In this document: positions 26,020-35,572 of the stretch, in pieces
Layout of the letters: each line of letters opens with the position of its first letter
How positions within the stretch are numbered: the first letter of the stretch is position 1
Source: Microbacterium aoyamense
Lineage (GTDB): Bacteria > Actinomycetota > Actinomycetes > Actinomycetales > Microbacteriaceae
Direction of reading: 5' to 3'
Assembly (NCBI RefSeq): GCF_023155855.1
Contig: NZ_JAKNUT010000007.1
Coordinates: forward strand, 179,822-243,821
DNA length: 64,000 nt
Position numbers and translations under genes: made by a program
The notes under the pieces: model-generated
Databases searched by the model: none
Told to the model about the DNA's origin: nothing
What the model saw: only the letters and a program-made list of their open reading frames with translations

Positions 26020-26957
26020 CAGGCCTCCACGGCGTAGGGCTTCGGGTCGCGCGGCGCGCGCGAGCCCCACGCGAGCAGAGCGAGGCCCGCCGCGAGCACG
26101 AGGAGACCGACGACGGCGAGGGCCGAGAGTCGCTCGCCGAGCACGACGATGCCCAGTACAGCGGCCGTGAGCGGTTCGCCGAGGGTGAGGGTGGCGGCCG
26201 TCGCGGCGGTGAGGCCGCTCAGCCCCCACGTGAAGAGGACGTACGCGACCGAGATGGTGCCCAGACCCAGCCAGAGCGCCATGACGACCCCGCTCGTCGT
26301 GCCGAGCCAGCGCAGGTCGACGAAGGGCAGGAAGAACGCGAAGATGATGGCCGAGCTCGCCCCCATCGCGCCCACGACGGTGAACGGGTCCCAGCCGGCG
26401 TCGAGGAGTCGGCGCTGCGCGTTGGCGATGACGGCGAAGGATGCTCCGGCTCCGACGGATCCGAGAAGACCGATCGGGTCTGTTCCCCCGGCGCCTCCGG
26501 CTTCGCCGCCGAAGCCCAGCAGGACGACGCCGGCGGTCGCGAGCGCCGTTGCGAGCATCCACGTGGGCGAGGGCATGCGGCGCGTGAGCGCCCATTCGAG
26601 CAGACCCGCGAGGATCGGGGCGGAGCCCAGTGCGACGACGGTGCCGACGGCGACGCCGTTGCGACCCGTGCCGAGGAAGAAGAGCGGCTGGTACAGCGCG
26701 AGGCACGCGCCCGTCAGCACCATGAGCGAGAGCGCCTTGGCGTCGAGCCTCGGACGGGGCGCGGCATCCCTCGTCCGCCTCCGATGCCGCGCCGCGAGGG
26801 TGAACGCGATGATCGCGAGACCCGTCCCGCCGATGACCATGCGCATGACGCCGATCGACAGGGGAGTGGTGCCGTCGGGGCCGAGCGCCTGCGAGGTTCC
26901 GGTCGTGCCGAACAGCAGGGCGGCGGCGAGGACGGCGAGAACGTGCACGACTCCCAT
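26019..26957 (-). CDS. EamA/DMT-family transporter
   Basis: The 312-residue protein has ten predicted membrane helices in two EamA repeats; LTLGEPLTAAVLGIVVLGERL is the characteristic end of the second repeat. Such proteins export amino acids or other metabolites; the substrate is unknown. It is divergent from cysS (44 bases between starts) and co-directional and overlapping with the GNAT gene, so the two are probably one unit. Confidence 0.9.
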   Translation of the reverse strand: MGVVHVLAVLAAALLFGTTGTSQALGPDGTTPLSIGVMRMVIGGTGLAIIAFTLAARHRRRTRDAAPRPRLDAKALSLMVLTGACLALYQPLFFLGTGRNGVAVGTVVALGSAPILAGLLEWALTRRMPSPTWMLATALATAGVVLLGFGGEAGGAGGTDPIGLLGSVGAGASFAVIANAQRRLLDAGWDPFTVVGAMGASSAIIFAFFLPFVDLRWLGTTSGVVMALWLGLGTISVAYVLFTWGLSGLTAATAATLTLGEPLTAAVLGIVVLGERLSALAVVGLLVLAAGLALLAWGSRAPRDPKPYAVEA

Positions 26958-27001
26958 TTCTACCCCAGTTCCGGCGCGGACCCGGCCGGTAGGCTGGTGC
27001 G

Positions 27002-28429
27002 GTGACTCTTCGGCTCCATGACACCAAGGCGCAGGCCCTGCGCGACTTCGTGCCGATCGACCCCCGGAACGTCACGATCTACGTCTGCGGGCCGACGGTG
27101 CAGTCGGGGCCGCACATCGGTCATCTGCGCGGAGCGCTGAGTTTCGACATCCTTCGTCGCTGGGTTCAAGACCGCTTCGGTCGCGTGACGTTCGTTCGCA
27201 ACGTCACCGACATCGACGACAAGGTTCTCGCGAACGCGACCGAGTCCGAGCCCTGGTGGGCGCTGGCCTACCGGATGGAGCTCGCCTTCACGCGTGCGTA
27301 TGCCGCGATCGGCATCCTTCCCCCCACCTACGAGCCGCGGGCGACGGCATCGATCCCGCAGATGCTCGAGCTCATCGAGCGACTCATCGCCGACGGCCAC
27401 GCCTACGCGGTGCAGGGGAGCGTCTACTTCGACGTGCGCTCGTGGCCTGCGTACGGCGAGCTCACGAATCAGCGCCCCGACGCGATGGAGTCCTCGCCCG
27501 ACACCGACGCGGGCAAGCGCGCGCCGCAGGACTTCGCACTGTGGAAGGCCGCGAAGCCCGACGAGCCGGCATCCGCCACGTGGGAGTCGCCGTGGGGCCC
27601 CGGTCGCCCCGGGTGGCACATCGAGTGTTCCGCGATGTCGCGGCGATACCTCGGCCCCGAGTTCGACATCCACGGCGGTGGGCTCGACCTGCGGTTCCCG
27701 CATCACGAGAACGAACTCGCGCAGTCCACGGCGGCGGGCGATGCGTTCGCCCGCTACTGGGTGCACAACGGGCTCGTGACGGTCGGCGATCAGAAGATGT
27801 CGAAGTCGCTCGGCAACTTCCTGCTCGCCGACGATGTGCTGCGCGCGCACGATCCGCTCGTCGTGCGCTATGCCCTCGCGGCGGCGCACTACCGCTCGAG
27901 TCTCTCGATCTCGCCCTCGACGTTCGACGAGGCCGAAGCCGCCCTCGACCGCATCCGCACGTTCATGGAGCGCGCCGGACGCGTGCTCGGCGCCGCGAGC
28001 TGGCTCACGGTCGAAGGCCTCCCCGAGGCCTTCGCCGCCGCGATGGACGACGACCTCGGCGTGCCGCAGGCGCTCGCCGTCGTCCACGAGACGGTGCGCG
28101 CGGGCAATGCCGCCCTCGACGCGGGCGATCGCGAGGCGGCCGCGCGGGCGTCGATCGCCGTCGGGCGCATGGTGGGGATCCTGGGGCTCAATCCGCAGGA
28201 CCCGCAGTGGCGGACGACGGATGCCTCGGCCGAGGCATCCGCCCTCGACGCGCTGATCGCGACGATGATCGACCAGCGCGCCGAGGCGCGTCAGGCCAAG
28301 GACTGGGCCGCCGCCGATCGCGTGCGAGACGCGATCGCCGCAGCGGGAATCACTCTGGAGGACACTCCGGACGGAACTCACTGGTCGCTCGCCGGCCAGA
28401 CGACGAAGGGATCGATCGATGGCCGGTAA
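27002..28429 (+). CDS. cysS: Cysteinyl-tRNA synthetase
   Basis: The 475-residue class I synthetase has the HIGH motif in [13 protein letters not shown], zinc-binding cysteine/histidine residues (CGPTV and the [12 protein letters not shown] and HHENE regions) and the KMSKS loop in [11 protein letters not shown] near residue 264. The DALR anticodon-binding part and C-terminal cap complete the length. It charges tRNA-Cys in the cytoplasm. GTG 27002 follows TAGGCT by six bases. Its end overlaps rlmB by 11 bases. Confidence 0.97.
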   Translation: MTLRLHDTKAQALRDFVPIDPRNVTIYVCGPTVQSGPHIGHLRGALSFDILRRWVQDRFGRVTFVRNVTDIDDKVLANATESEPWWALAYRMELAFTRAYAAIGILPPTYEPRATASIPQMLELIERLIADGHAYAVQGSVYFDVRSWPAYGELTNQRPDAMESSPDTDAGKRAPQDFALWKAAKPDEPASATWESPWGPGRPGWHIECSAMSRRYLGPEFDIHGGGLDLRFPHHENELAQSTAAGDAFARYWVHNGLVTVGDQKMSKSLGNFLLADDVLRAHDPLVVRYALAAAHYRSSLSISPSTFDEAEAALDRIRTFMERAGRVLGAASWLTVEGLPEAFAAAMDDDLGVPQALAVVHETVRAGNAALDAGDREAAARASIAVGRMVGILGLNPQDPQWRTTDASAEASALDALIATMIDQRAEARQAKDWAAADRVRDAIAAAGITLEDTPDGTHWSLAGQTTKGSIDGR

Positions 28430-29408
28430 GCCAGGGCGCCCCGGCGCCGCGAAGGGCGGCAAGGGGCCCACGAAGGGTTCGGGCGGCAAGAACAAGCGCT
28501 CCCTCGAAGGACGGGGGCCGACACCCAAGGCGGAAGACCGCGCGTGGCATCCCGCGGGCAAGCGCAAGGCCGCGGCCGAGCGCTACGCCGCGGCGGGCGG
28601 CAAGGGCAAGCCCGGGCAGAGCGGCGGGCAGCGCTCGAACCGCCCGGCGAAGAAGGACGACGACACCGAGACGGTCACCGGCCGCAACTCCGTGCTCGAG
28701 GCGCTCCGCGCCAAGATCCCCGCGACGGCGTTCTACATCGCGCAGCGCGTCGAGATGGACGACCGCGTGAAGGAGATGCTCTCGATCGCGACTCATCGCG
28801 AGATCCCGGTCCTCGAGGTCACGCGGCCCGAACTGGACCGTATGGCGGGCTTCGACGGCGTGCACCAGGGCGTCGCGCTCAAGGTGCCTCCGTACGAGTA
28901 CGCGCACCCGCAGGATCTGCTCGAGAAGGTCATCGATCAGGGTGAGGTGCCGCTTTTCATCGCGCTCGACGGCATCACCGACCCGCGCAACCTCGGCGCG
29001 ATCATCCGCTCGACGGCCGCCTTCGGCGGTCAGGCGGTCATCCTTCCGCAGCGTCGGTCGGCGTCCGTCAACAGCGCGGCGTGGAAGACCAGTGCGGGTG
29101 CGGCCGCCCGCATCCCGGTCGCGATCGCGGCCAACCTCACGGCGATGCTGAAGGACTTCAAGAAGCAGGGCGTCTTCGTGCTCGGGCTCGACGGCGGAGG
29201 GGATGTCTCGCTGCCGCAGCTCGAACTAGCCGACCGTCCCGTCGTGATCGTCGTGGGCTCCGAGGGCAAGGGTCTCTCGCGGCTCGTGACCGAGACGTGC
29301 GACCAGATCGTGTCGATCCCGATCACCGGAGCAACCGAGTCGCTGAACGCCGGCATCGCGGCATCCGTCGCCCTGTACCAGGTCTCCACGCTGCGCGCCG
29401 CGCACTGA
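28419..29408 (+). CDS. rlmB: 23S rRNA 2'-O-methyltransferase RlmB (SpoU family)
   Basis: The 329-residue protein has an N-terminal Lys/Gly-rich extension of about 85 residues that looks disordered and RNA-binding. It is followed by the SpoU substrate-binding domain (TGRNSVLEAL) and the knotted methyltransferase domain with ALDGITDPRNLGAIIRSTAAFG, VVGSEGKGLSRLV and IPITGATESLNAGIAASVALY (motifs 1-3). It methylates G2251-type ribose in 23S rRNA or a related site. It overlaps cysS, matching the mycobacterial order. Confidence 0.93.
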   Translation: MAGKPGRPGAAKGGKGPTKGSGGKNKRSLEGRGPTPKAEDRAWHPAGKRKAAAERYAAAGGKGKPGQSGGQRSNRPAKKDDDTETVTGRNSVLEALRAKIPATAFYIAQRVEMDDRVKEMLSIATHREIPVLEVTRPELDRMAGFDGVHQGVALKVPPYEYAHPQDLLEKVIDQGEVPLFIALDGITDPRNLGAIIRSTAAFGGQAVILPQRRSASVNSAAWKTSAGAAARIPVAIAANLTAMLKDFKKQGVFVLGLDGGGDVSLPQLELADRPVVIVVGSEGKGLSRLVTETCDQIVSIPITGATESLNAGIAASVALYQVSTLRAAH

Positions 29409-29481
29409 ATCTCCATTCTGGGGAATGAATCCCCGGAAGCGCCGCTTGCACGACGGAGACCCGTCTGAGAGGAACCACGTC

Positions 29482-30123
29482 ATGGCACGCATCGCCGTCA
29501 TCGGAGGAACCGGCTACGCCGGAAGCAACATCGTCGCCGAGGCGGTGAGCCGCGGTCACACGGTCGTCTCGGTCGCCCGCACGGTCCCGGCCGAACGTGT
29601 CGAGGGGGCGACGTACATCGAGGGCACGCTGCTGGACGTCCCCGGACTCGTCGCCGAGCTGCAGGGCGTGGATGTCGTGGTGTCGACCGTCCCCGCCCGC
29701 GGCGACATGGTCGGCCAGGTGCGCACGAACGTCGCCGAACTCGTCACGGAACTCCCCGAGAGCGTGCGCATCGGCGTCATCGGAGGCGCCGGCGGCAGCC
29801 TCGTCGCGCCCGGCGGTGGGCGCCTCGTCGACCAGCCTTCGTTCACCGAGGAGTACAAGCCCGAGGCCCTCGAGGCGATCGGCATCCTCGAGGACCTCCA
29901 GAGCGGTCCCGCGGCGCGCGACTGGTTCTACGTCCATCCCGCGGGCGGCTTCGGCGTGTGGGCGCCCGGCAAGCGGACGGGTTCCTACCGTGACGGCGGC
30001 GATGTGCTCGTGACGGATGCCGCGGGCGAGTCGTACATCTCGGGACCGGACCTCGCCGTCGCCGTGATCGATGAGATCGAGGAGCCGAAGCACTCGCGCG
30101 AGCGCTTCACCGTCGGCTACTAG
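29482..30123 (+). CDS. NAD(P)-dependent oxidoreductase (NmrA/atypical SDR type)
   Basis: The 213-residue protein starts with the dinucleotide-binding MARIAVIGGTGYAGSNIVAEA (GGTGYAG glycine loop) and has the VVSTVPARG strand and VIGGAGGSLV loop of NAD(H)-binding flavin-reductase-like SDRs. It ends with a substrate-side segment WFYVHPAGGFGVW. The substrate is unknown. ATG 29482 is preceded by GAGAGGA. Its stop codon TAG lies exactly at the left boundary of the lower-GC insert. Confidence 0.85.
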   Translation: MARIAVIGGTGYAGSNIVAEAVSRGHTVVSVARTVPAERVEGATYIEGTLLDVPGLVAELQGVDVVVSTVPARGDMVGQVRTNVAELVTELPESVRIGVIGGAGGSLVAPGGGRLVDQPSFTEEYKPEALEAIGILEDLQSGPAARDWFYVHPAGGFGVWAPGKRTGSYRDGGDVLVTDAAGESYISGPDLAVAVIDEIEEPKHSRERFTVGY

Positions 30124-30352
30124 TCTTCACACGACGTCGGATGACGGCGCTGTCGCCGTGTGAGGATTCGATGGAAGACCTCGCCGAGCTCTCGAGTCGG
30201 CAGGGAACCCCGACACACGTCCGAGACCGAGGGATGATCGACGTCCCAGTCTTCCGGCCTATCAGCGGTGCCGCCTGGGGAGCGAGGCCCAATTACTGCA
30301 CGCAGCTCAGCGGCGTCCGCGCGTGGAACTCAGCCGCATCACTAGGAGCACC

Positions 30353-30784
30353 ATGAAGCCTCGATTCGCCGGACTGGCCGTGGTTGCGTCTGCTCTGTTG
30401 CTCGCGGGATGCGCCGCCGGCACCCAGCCGGTGCCCGCCGATAATCCATCATCCATCCAACCGTCCGCGTCCGACGCGGAGCTGCCCACGACCTGCCCCC
30501 CTGATCTCGATGTTCTTCCCGAAATGACTGTCGCCGATACGCAGGACGTGGACAGCAAAGAGACCGTTGCATGCACGGACGAGTCGTCAGCACCAACCCC
30601 ATACGTGTTGGGGCTCGGGTGGGATGAGTTGCTCCCGCTGGACGGCGTGGAGCTTCCCGCGAGAGTCGAAATCTCGAAGGATCGGGGCCCCGTCGAGTGC
30701 TCCGAGGTGCCCGGGAATATGGCGGTAGTGCTCAACGGGACCTGGTACTTGGCGAGGCAGCCGTCCTGTCCGCAACTTGGCTAG
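30353..30784 (+). CDS. Small cysteine-containing lipoprotein, unknown function
   Basis: The 143-residue protein has a lipoprotein signal (MKPRFAGLAVVASALLLAGC, cysteine at 20), a Ser/Pro/Ala linker, then a domain of about 95 residues with four cysteines (TTCPPD, VACTDE, VECSEV, PSCPQL) that could form two disulfides on the cell surface. I recognise no family. ATG 30353 has AGGAG nearby; a longer in-frame start would spoil the signal peptide. Codon choice is much less GC-biased than in the rest of the window, and it sits inside the insert bracketed by the 17-base repeat. Confidence 0.75.
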   Translation: MKPRFAGLAVVASALLLAGCAAGTQPVPADNPSSIQPSASDAELPTTCPPDLDVLPEMTVADTQDVDSKETVACTDESSAPTPYVLGLGWDELLPLDGVELPARVEISKDRGPVECSEVPGNMAVVLNGTWYLARQPSCPQLG

Positions 30785-30787
30785 CAC

Positions 30788-30813
30788 GGGCGGGGACTCC
30801 GAAATCCCCGCCC
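30788..30813. terminator. Hairpin terminator after the lipoprotein gene
   Basis: GGGCGGGGA and TCCCCGCCC form a perfect 9-bp stem around CTCCGAAA, four bases after the lipoprotein stop codon and before the opposing DUF4032 gene. Confidence 0.7.
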
Positions 30814-30840
30814 ACCTCGCGTCGCGGCGTCATCTCGTCT

Positions 30841-32145
30841 TCACACGAGGTCGCGCCAGTCGACCTCGTCGTCCTCGTCGTCCTGCACCGGCAGCTCCGC
30901 CGTGATGACGGGGAGCGCCATCGTCTCGGTCGGCGGTCCCATGACGGTCGCTTCGTCGCGGCGATGGCGCAGGACGGTGTCGATGTAGCTCGAGAGCACT
31001 TCGGCGAGCGGGGCCGACTTCCCCTGCGCCTGCGACATGTACCAGCGGTGCTCGAGCACCTGGTGGAACACTTCGGCGGGTTCGAGCTTGGCGCGGAGGT
31101 CCCACGGGATCGCGCGCACGACGGGCTCGAAGACGCGCGTCAGCCACTCGTGGGCGACCATCTCCTCGTCGTCGAGGCGCGAGACGCGCGCGCGGAACTC
31201 GTCCATGTCGTTGAGCAGGCGCCGGGCCTGGTTCTCCTCGACGTCGAGGCCCGTGAGCCGGATGAGTCGCCGCTGATGGTGCCCGGCGTCGACGACCTTG
31301 GGCTGGATCGACACTTTCGTGCCGTCGGGCGCCTGCTCGATCGACATCTCGCCGATGTCGAAGCCGAGATCGTTGAGGTGGCGGACGCGCTCGGTGATGC
31401 GCCACGACTCGGACGCCGTGAAGGTCTGCGCATCGGTGAGCGCGGCCCACAGCGAGTGATACGACGAGACGATGCCGTCGGCGATGGCCACGGCATCCAC
31501 CCCTCCCTCGAGGCGCCCGCCGGCCTCGAGGTCCATGATCTCGCCGGCGATGTTGGTGCGCGCGACGTCGAGGTCGTGCTCGCGCTGCCCGCGCGTCAGG
31601 CCCGCCTCGTGGAGTTCGCCGGTCTCGGCGTCGACGAGGTAGGCGGCGAACGCGCCGGCGTCACGACGGAAGAGCGTGTTGGAGAGCGAGACGTCGCCCC
31701 AGAAGAAGCCGACGTTGTGCAGCCGGACGAGAAGGGCGGCGAGCGCGTCGACGAGCCGGGTCGCGGTGTCGGGCCGCAGCACCTGCGTGAAGAGCGCCCG
31801 ATAGGGGAGTGAGAACTTCAAGTGCGCCGTGACGAGCGCTGCCGGGAGCGGCTCGCCCGCGGCGTCCGTCCGCTTCGCGATCACGGCGACACGTTCGACG
31901 CACGGCGCATCCAGCCGGGCGAGATTGCCGAGCATGTCGTACTCCCGGCGGGCCATCTGCTCCGTCGTCTCCTTGATGGCCACGACACGGCCGGAGAGGC
32001 TCGAGAACCGCACGAGATGGCGCGAGAGCCCCTTCGGCAGCGAGACGATGGCGCTCGACGGCCACTCGCCCAGCGGAGTGGACCAGGGGAGCGAGAGGAG
32101 GGCGGGATCGACCGCGCTCGCGGTGATGCTCAGGGCGTCGGGCAC
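30841..32145 (-). CDS. DUF4032-domain protein with kinase-like N-terminus
   Basis: The 434-residue protein is a conserved actinobacterial family. The N-terminal half resembles lipopolysaccharide-kinase-type folds: VVAIKETTEQMARREYDML (lysine and glutamate helix) and LHNVGFFWGDVSLSNTLFRRD, the HxD-like loop with W-G-D. The C-terminal half is the DUF4032 helical domain ending in an acidic tail (QDDEDDEVDW). A phosphotransfer role is possible but unproven. Its last codons form part of the repeat that borders the lower-GC insert. Confidence 0.85.
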   Translation of the reverse strand: MPDALSITASAVDPALLSLPWSTPLGEWPSSAIVSLPKGLSRHLVRFSSLSGRVVAIKETTEQMARREYDMLGNLARLDAPCVERVAVIAKRTDAAGEPLPAALVTAHLKFSLPYRALFTQVLRPDTATRLVDALAALLVRLHNVGFFWGDVSLSNTLFRRDAGAFAAYLVDAETGELHEAGLTRGQREHDLDVARTNIAGEIMDLEAGGRLEGGVDAVAIADGIVSSYHSLWAALTDAQTFTASESWRITERVRHLNDLGFDIGEMSIEQAPDGTKVSIQPKVVDAGHHQRRLIRLTGLDVEENQARRLLNDMDEFRARVSRLDDEEMVAHEWLTRVFEPVVRAIPWDLRAKLEPAEVFHQVLEHRWYMSQAQGKSAPLAEVLSSYIDTVLRHRRDEATVMGPPTETMALPVITAELPVQDDEDDEVDWRDLV

Positions 32146-32167
32146 GGGTCCTCCGGGAAAGCGCGAA

Positions 32168-32198
32168 GGCGCGGGAGGCTGGTGAGCCTGCCCGCGCC
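32168..32198 (-). terminator. Hairpin terminator after msiK
   Basis: GGCGCGGG-AGGCT pairs with AGCCT-CCCGCGCC (one bulged base) around GGTG. It lies between the msiK stop and the start of the DUF4032 gene on the same strand. Confidence 0.72.
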
Positions 32199-32215
32199 CT
32201 CGCGAGGTGGGAACG

Positions 32216-33319
<1,104 letters not shown>

Positions 33320-33335
33320 GTTTTCTTCTCCTTCA

Positions 33336-33353
33336 CCGGCAGGTACGTGCCGG
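33336..33353 (-). promoter_or_regulatory. Leader hairpin upstream of msiK (candidate msiK RNA motif)
   Basis: CCGGCA pairs with TGCCGG around a six-base loop, 17 bases before the msiK start and just upstream of its ribosome binding site. A conserved cis-acting RNA called the msiK motif is known in front of such genes in Actinobacteria. I cannot confirm the match base by base. Confidence 0.4.
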
Positions 33354-33584
33354 ACGATCCGTAGTGATGGATGACGGGGCTTCCCCCGTACGCCCCTCGT
33401 CGGGCGCAAGTGACAGTATGACATGGATGCCGCAGCTCGCACCCTGCCGGCATCCGGGCGTCGTCTGGGCATTTCCCAGGGTGTCTGGCTAGCATCGTCC
33501 ACGGCCCCCTCGTGCGGACCGCGTCCGTCCGGCGCGCGAGGCTCGGCTCAGCCGAATCCGGCCCGCGTCCTTCCGAGAGGTTCC

Positions 33585-34505
33585 ATGTCGACCGACGAGT
33601 CTTCGAACGCCCCGAGCGATCGCCGCGACGCGGTGCGCGAGAAGGCGCTGCAGGTGCAGGCGCGCCAGAAGCGCACGCACCGCATCCGCACGGCGACGGT
33701 CGCGGCATCCGTCGTCGCCGTCGTCGCCATCACGGCGCTCGTCGTGACCTGGGCCGTGTCCTCGGCCGCTTCGAAGCCGATGCTCCAGCCCGGCAATGCG
33801 ACCGATGACGGGTTCGCCGTGACGGTGGCCGACGCATCGGATGCGCAAGAGGTTCCGCCGACGGCGACTCCCACGCCGACCGCCGCCGAGCCCGAGCCCA
33901 CCTCGACCCCGACGGAGCAGCCGTCCGTCGACATCCGCGTCTACGTGGACTACCTTTCCGCCGGGTCCGGCGAGTTCCAGATCGCCAACTCGTCGCAGCT
34001 GTCGAAGTGGGTCACCGAGGGCGCAGCGACCCTCACGTACTATCCGGTCGCGATGCTCACGGCGAAGTCCAACGGCACCAAGTACTCCCTGCGCGCCGCG
34101 AGCGCCGCCGCGTGCGTCGGCACGCATTCGCCCGAGGCCTTCTGGGCCTTCAACGACGCCGTGCTCTCGCAGCAGCCCGATGTCGACTCCGACGGCTACA
34201 GCAACAGCGAACTCGCCGACCTCGCCCAGGCGTCGGGAGTCACGTCGCCGAAGGTCGTGCGCGCGTGCATCGAGAACGAGGACTTCGCGACGTGGGCGAA
34301 GGGTGCGACCGAGCGCGCCCTCGAGAGCATCCCCGACACCGAGGACGTCGTGCTGACGGGCGCCCCCATGGTGCTCGTGAACGGGATGCCGTATGTCGGC
34401 GCGCTCGACGACCCCAAGGAGTTCGCGCAGTTCGTGCTCACGATCGCGAGCGACGCGTACTACAAGGAGGCCTCGGCTTCGCCGACGCCCACCCCGACGC
34501 CGTAA
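33585..34505 (+). CDS. DsbA/thioredoxin-fold secreted protein lacking the CXXC active site
   Basis: The 306-residue protein has a basic N-terminal cytoplasmic part, one membrane helix or signal anchor (about residues 38-60), a Pro/Thr-rich spacer and a DsbA-like domain from about 112. The fold marks are DIRVYVDYL at the first strand and the cis-proline loop GAPMVLVNGMPYVG near residue 265. The site where DsbA proteins have CPxC reads SAGSG, so both redox cysteines are absent; two other cysteines remain (AACVGTH and VRACIEN). A disulfide-exchange role is therefore doubtful. The start at 33585 has GAGAGG upstream. Confidence 0.85.
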   Translation: MSTDESSNAPSDRRDAVREKALQVQARQKRTHRIRTATVAASVVAVVAITALVVTWAVSSAASKPMLQPGNATDDGFAVTVADASDAQEVPPTATPTPTAAEPEPTSTPTEQPSVDIRVYVDYLSAGSGEFQIANSSQLSKWVTEGAATLTYYPVAMLTAKSNGTKYSLRAASAAACVGTHSPEAFWAFNDAVLSQQPDVDSDGYSNSELADLAQASGVTSPKVVRACIENEDFATWAKGATERALESIPDTEDVVLTGAPMVLVNGMPYVGALDDPKEFAQFVLTIASDAYYKEASASPTPTPTP

Positions 34506-34538
34506 TCGTCCCCCCACGGCCGGTAGACTGGCCACTTC

Positions 34539-34611
34539 GCCGGCTTGGCGCAATTGGCAGCGCACCTGTCTTGTAAACAGGGGGTTGCGGGTTCAAGTCC
34601 CGCAGCCGGCT
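34539..34611 (+). tRNA. tRNA-Thr (TGT)
   Basis: The cloverleaf is complete: acceptor GCCGGCT/AGCCGGC, anticodon stem CCTGT/ACAGG with loop CTTGTAA (anticodon TGT), and T-arm GCGGG-TTCAAGT-CCCGC with the canonical T-loop. CCA is not encoded. A -10-like TAGACT lies at 34524-34529, about nine bases before the 5' end. Confidence 0.97.
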
Positions 34612-34612
34612 C

Positions 34613-35572
34613 GTGACCGCAGACTCTCGCGATCGCGTGCGTCTGCCCGCCTCGCTCGCGCTGTCGGGTGCCGTCCTCGTCGGTGTGCTGACGGCGCTGC
34701 AGGCACGCGTCAACGGCTCGCTCGGCACGGCACTCGACGACGGCTTCGTCGCGGCGGCGATCTCGTTCGGCTCGGGCCTCGTCATCCTCGTCGCGCTGTC
34801 GGTCCTGCTGCCGGTGGGCCGGCGTGGCGTGCGCACGCTCGTCGTCGGCGTGCGCGAGCGGACGATTCCGTGGTGGATGCTGGCGGGCGGCGCCGCGGGC
34901 GCGTTCACGGTCGCGACGCAGGGACTCGCGGTCGGGATCATCGGCGTCTCGCTCTTCACGGTCGGCATCGTCGCGGGGCAGTCGCTCTCGGGCCTGCTGC
35001 TGGACCGGCTGGGATACGGACCGGCGGGCGTCGTCGCCGTCACGGTTCCCCGCCTGATCGGCGGAGCGCTCGCCCTGTGCGCCGTCGCGCTCTCGCTCGT
35101 CGGCGACGGTGTGCGCGGCATCCCGCTCTGGATGCTGCTCCTGCCGTTCTTCGCGGGCGCGGGAATCGCGTGGCAGCAGGCGACGAACGGGCGACTGCGC
35201 CAGCGCGTGGGAACACCTCTCACCGCGACGCTCGTCAACTTCGCCGGGGGATCCGTGCTCCTGGTCGCGGCGGCGCTCGTCCACGTCGGGATCGTGGGCG
35301 CACCGGAGTCCTATCCGAGCGAGCCGTGGCTGTATCTCGGTGGAGCGATCGGCGTCGTCTACATCTTCCTGTCAGCGGCCCTCGTCACCTACACGGGCGT
35401 GCTGCTGTTCGGCCTGGGCTCCGTCGTCGGGCAGCTCATCACCGCGGTGCTGCTGGACGCGATCTGGCCGTCGAGCGCGGGTCCGGGCATCCTGCAGGAG
35501 TCGCTCATGGCGAGCGTTGCGCTCGTCGGCGTCATCGTCGCGGGGGCCCCGTGGCGCAGGGTGCGTCGCTAG
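34613..35572 (+). CDS. DMT-superfamily transporter (YdcZ/DUF606 type)
   Basis: The 319-residue protein has ten predicted membrane helices in two YdcZ-like halves (LQARVNGSLGTAL near the start of the first, QQATNGRLRQRVGTPLTATLVNFAGGSVLL in the second). The substrate is unknown. GTG 34613 lies one base after the end of tRNA-Thr, so the gene is probably transcribed from the tRNA promoter and released by tRNA 3' processing. Its stop codon overlaps that of the converging nitroreductase gene. Confidence 0.88.
   Translation: MTADSRDRVRLPASLALSGAVLVGVLTALQARVNGSLGTALDDGFVAAAISFGSGLVILVALSVLLPVGRRGVRTLVVGVRERTIPWWMLAGGAAGAFTVATQGLAVGIIGVSLFTVGIVAGQSLSGLLLDRLGYGPAGVVAVTVPRLIGGALALCAVALSLVGDGVRGIPLWMLLLPFFAGAGIAWQQATNGRLRQRVGTPLTATLVNFAGGSVLLVAAALVHVGIVGAPESYPSEPWLYLGGAIGVVYIFLSAALVTYTGVLLFGLGSVVGQLITAVLLDAIWPSSAGPGILQESLMASVALVGVIVAGAPWRRVRR

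Larger units (their letters stand above)
30123..30853. repeat. 17-base imperfect direct repeat bracketing a lower-GC insert
   Basis: GTCTTCACACGACGTCG at 30123-30139 and GTCTTCACACGAGGTCG at 30837-30853 differ by one base. They lie at the stop codons of the oxidoreductase gene and the opposing DUF4032 gene respectively; the right copy contains the last codons of DUF4032. The DNA between them is visibly poorer in G+C than the surroundings and holds one lipoprotein gene, so the structure looks like a small insertion with a target-end duplication. Confidence 0.6.

Noticed and set aside
30141..30356. A 71-codon frame in the lower-GC insert
   Set aside because: There is no ribosome binding site, no recognisable domain and it overlaps the lipoprotein start region; kept as non-coding.
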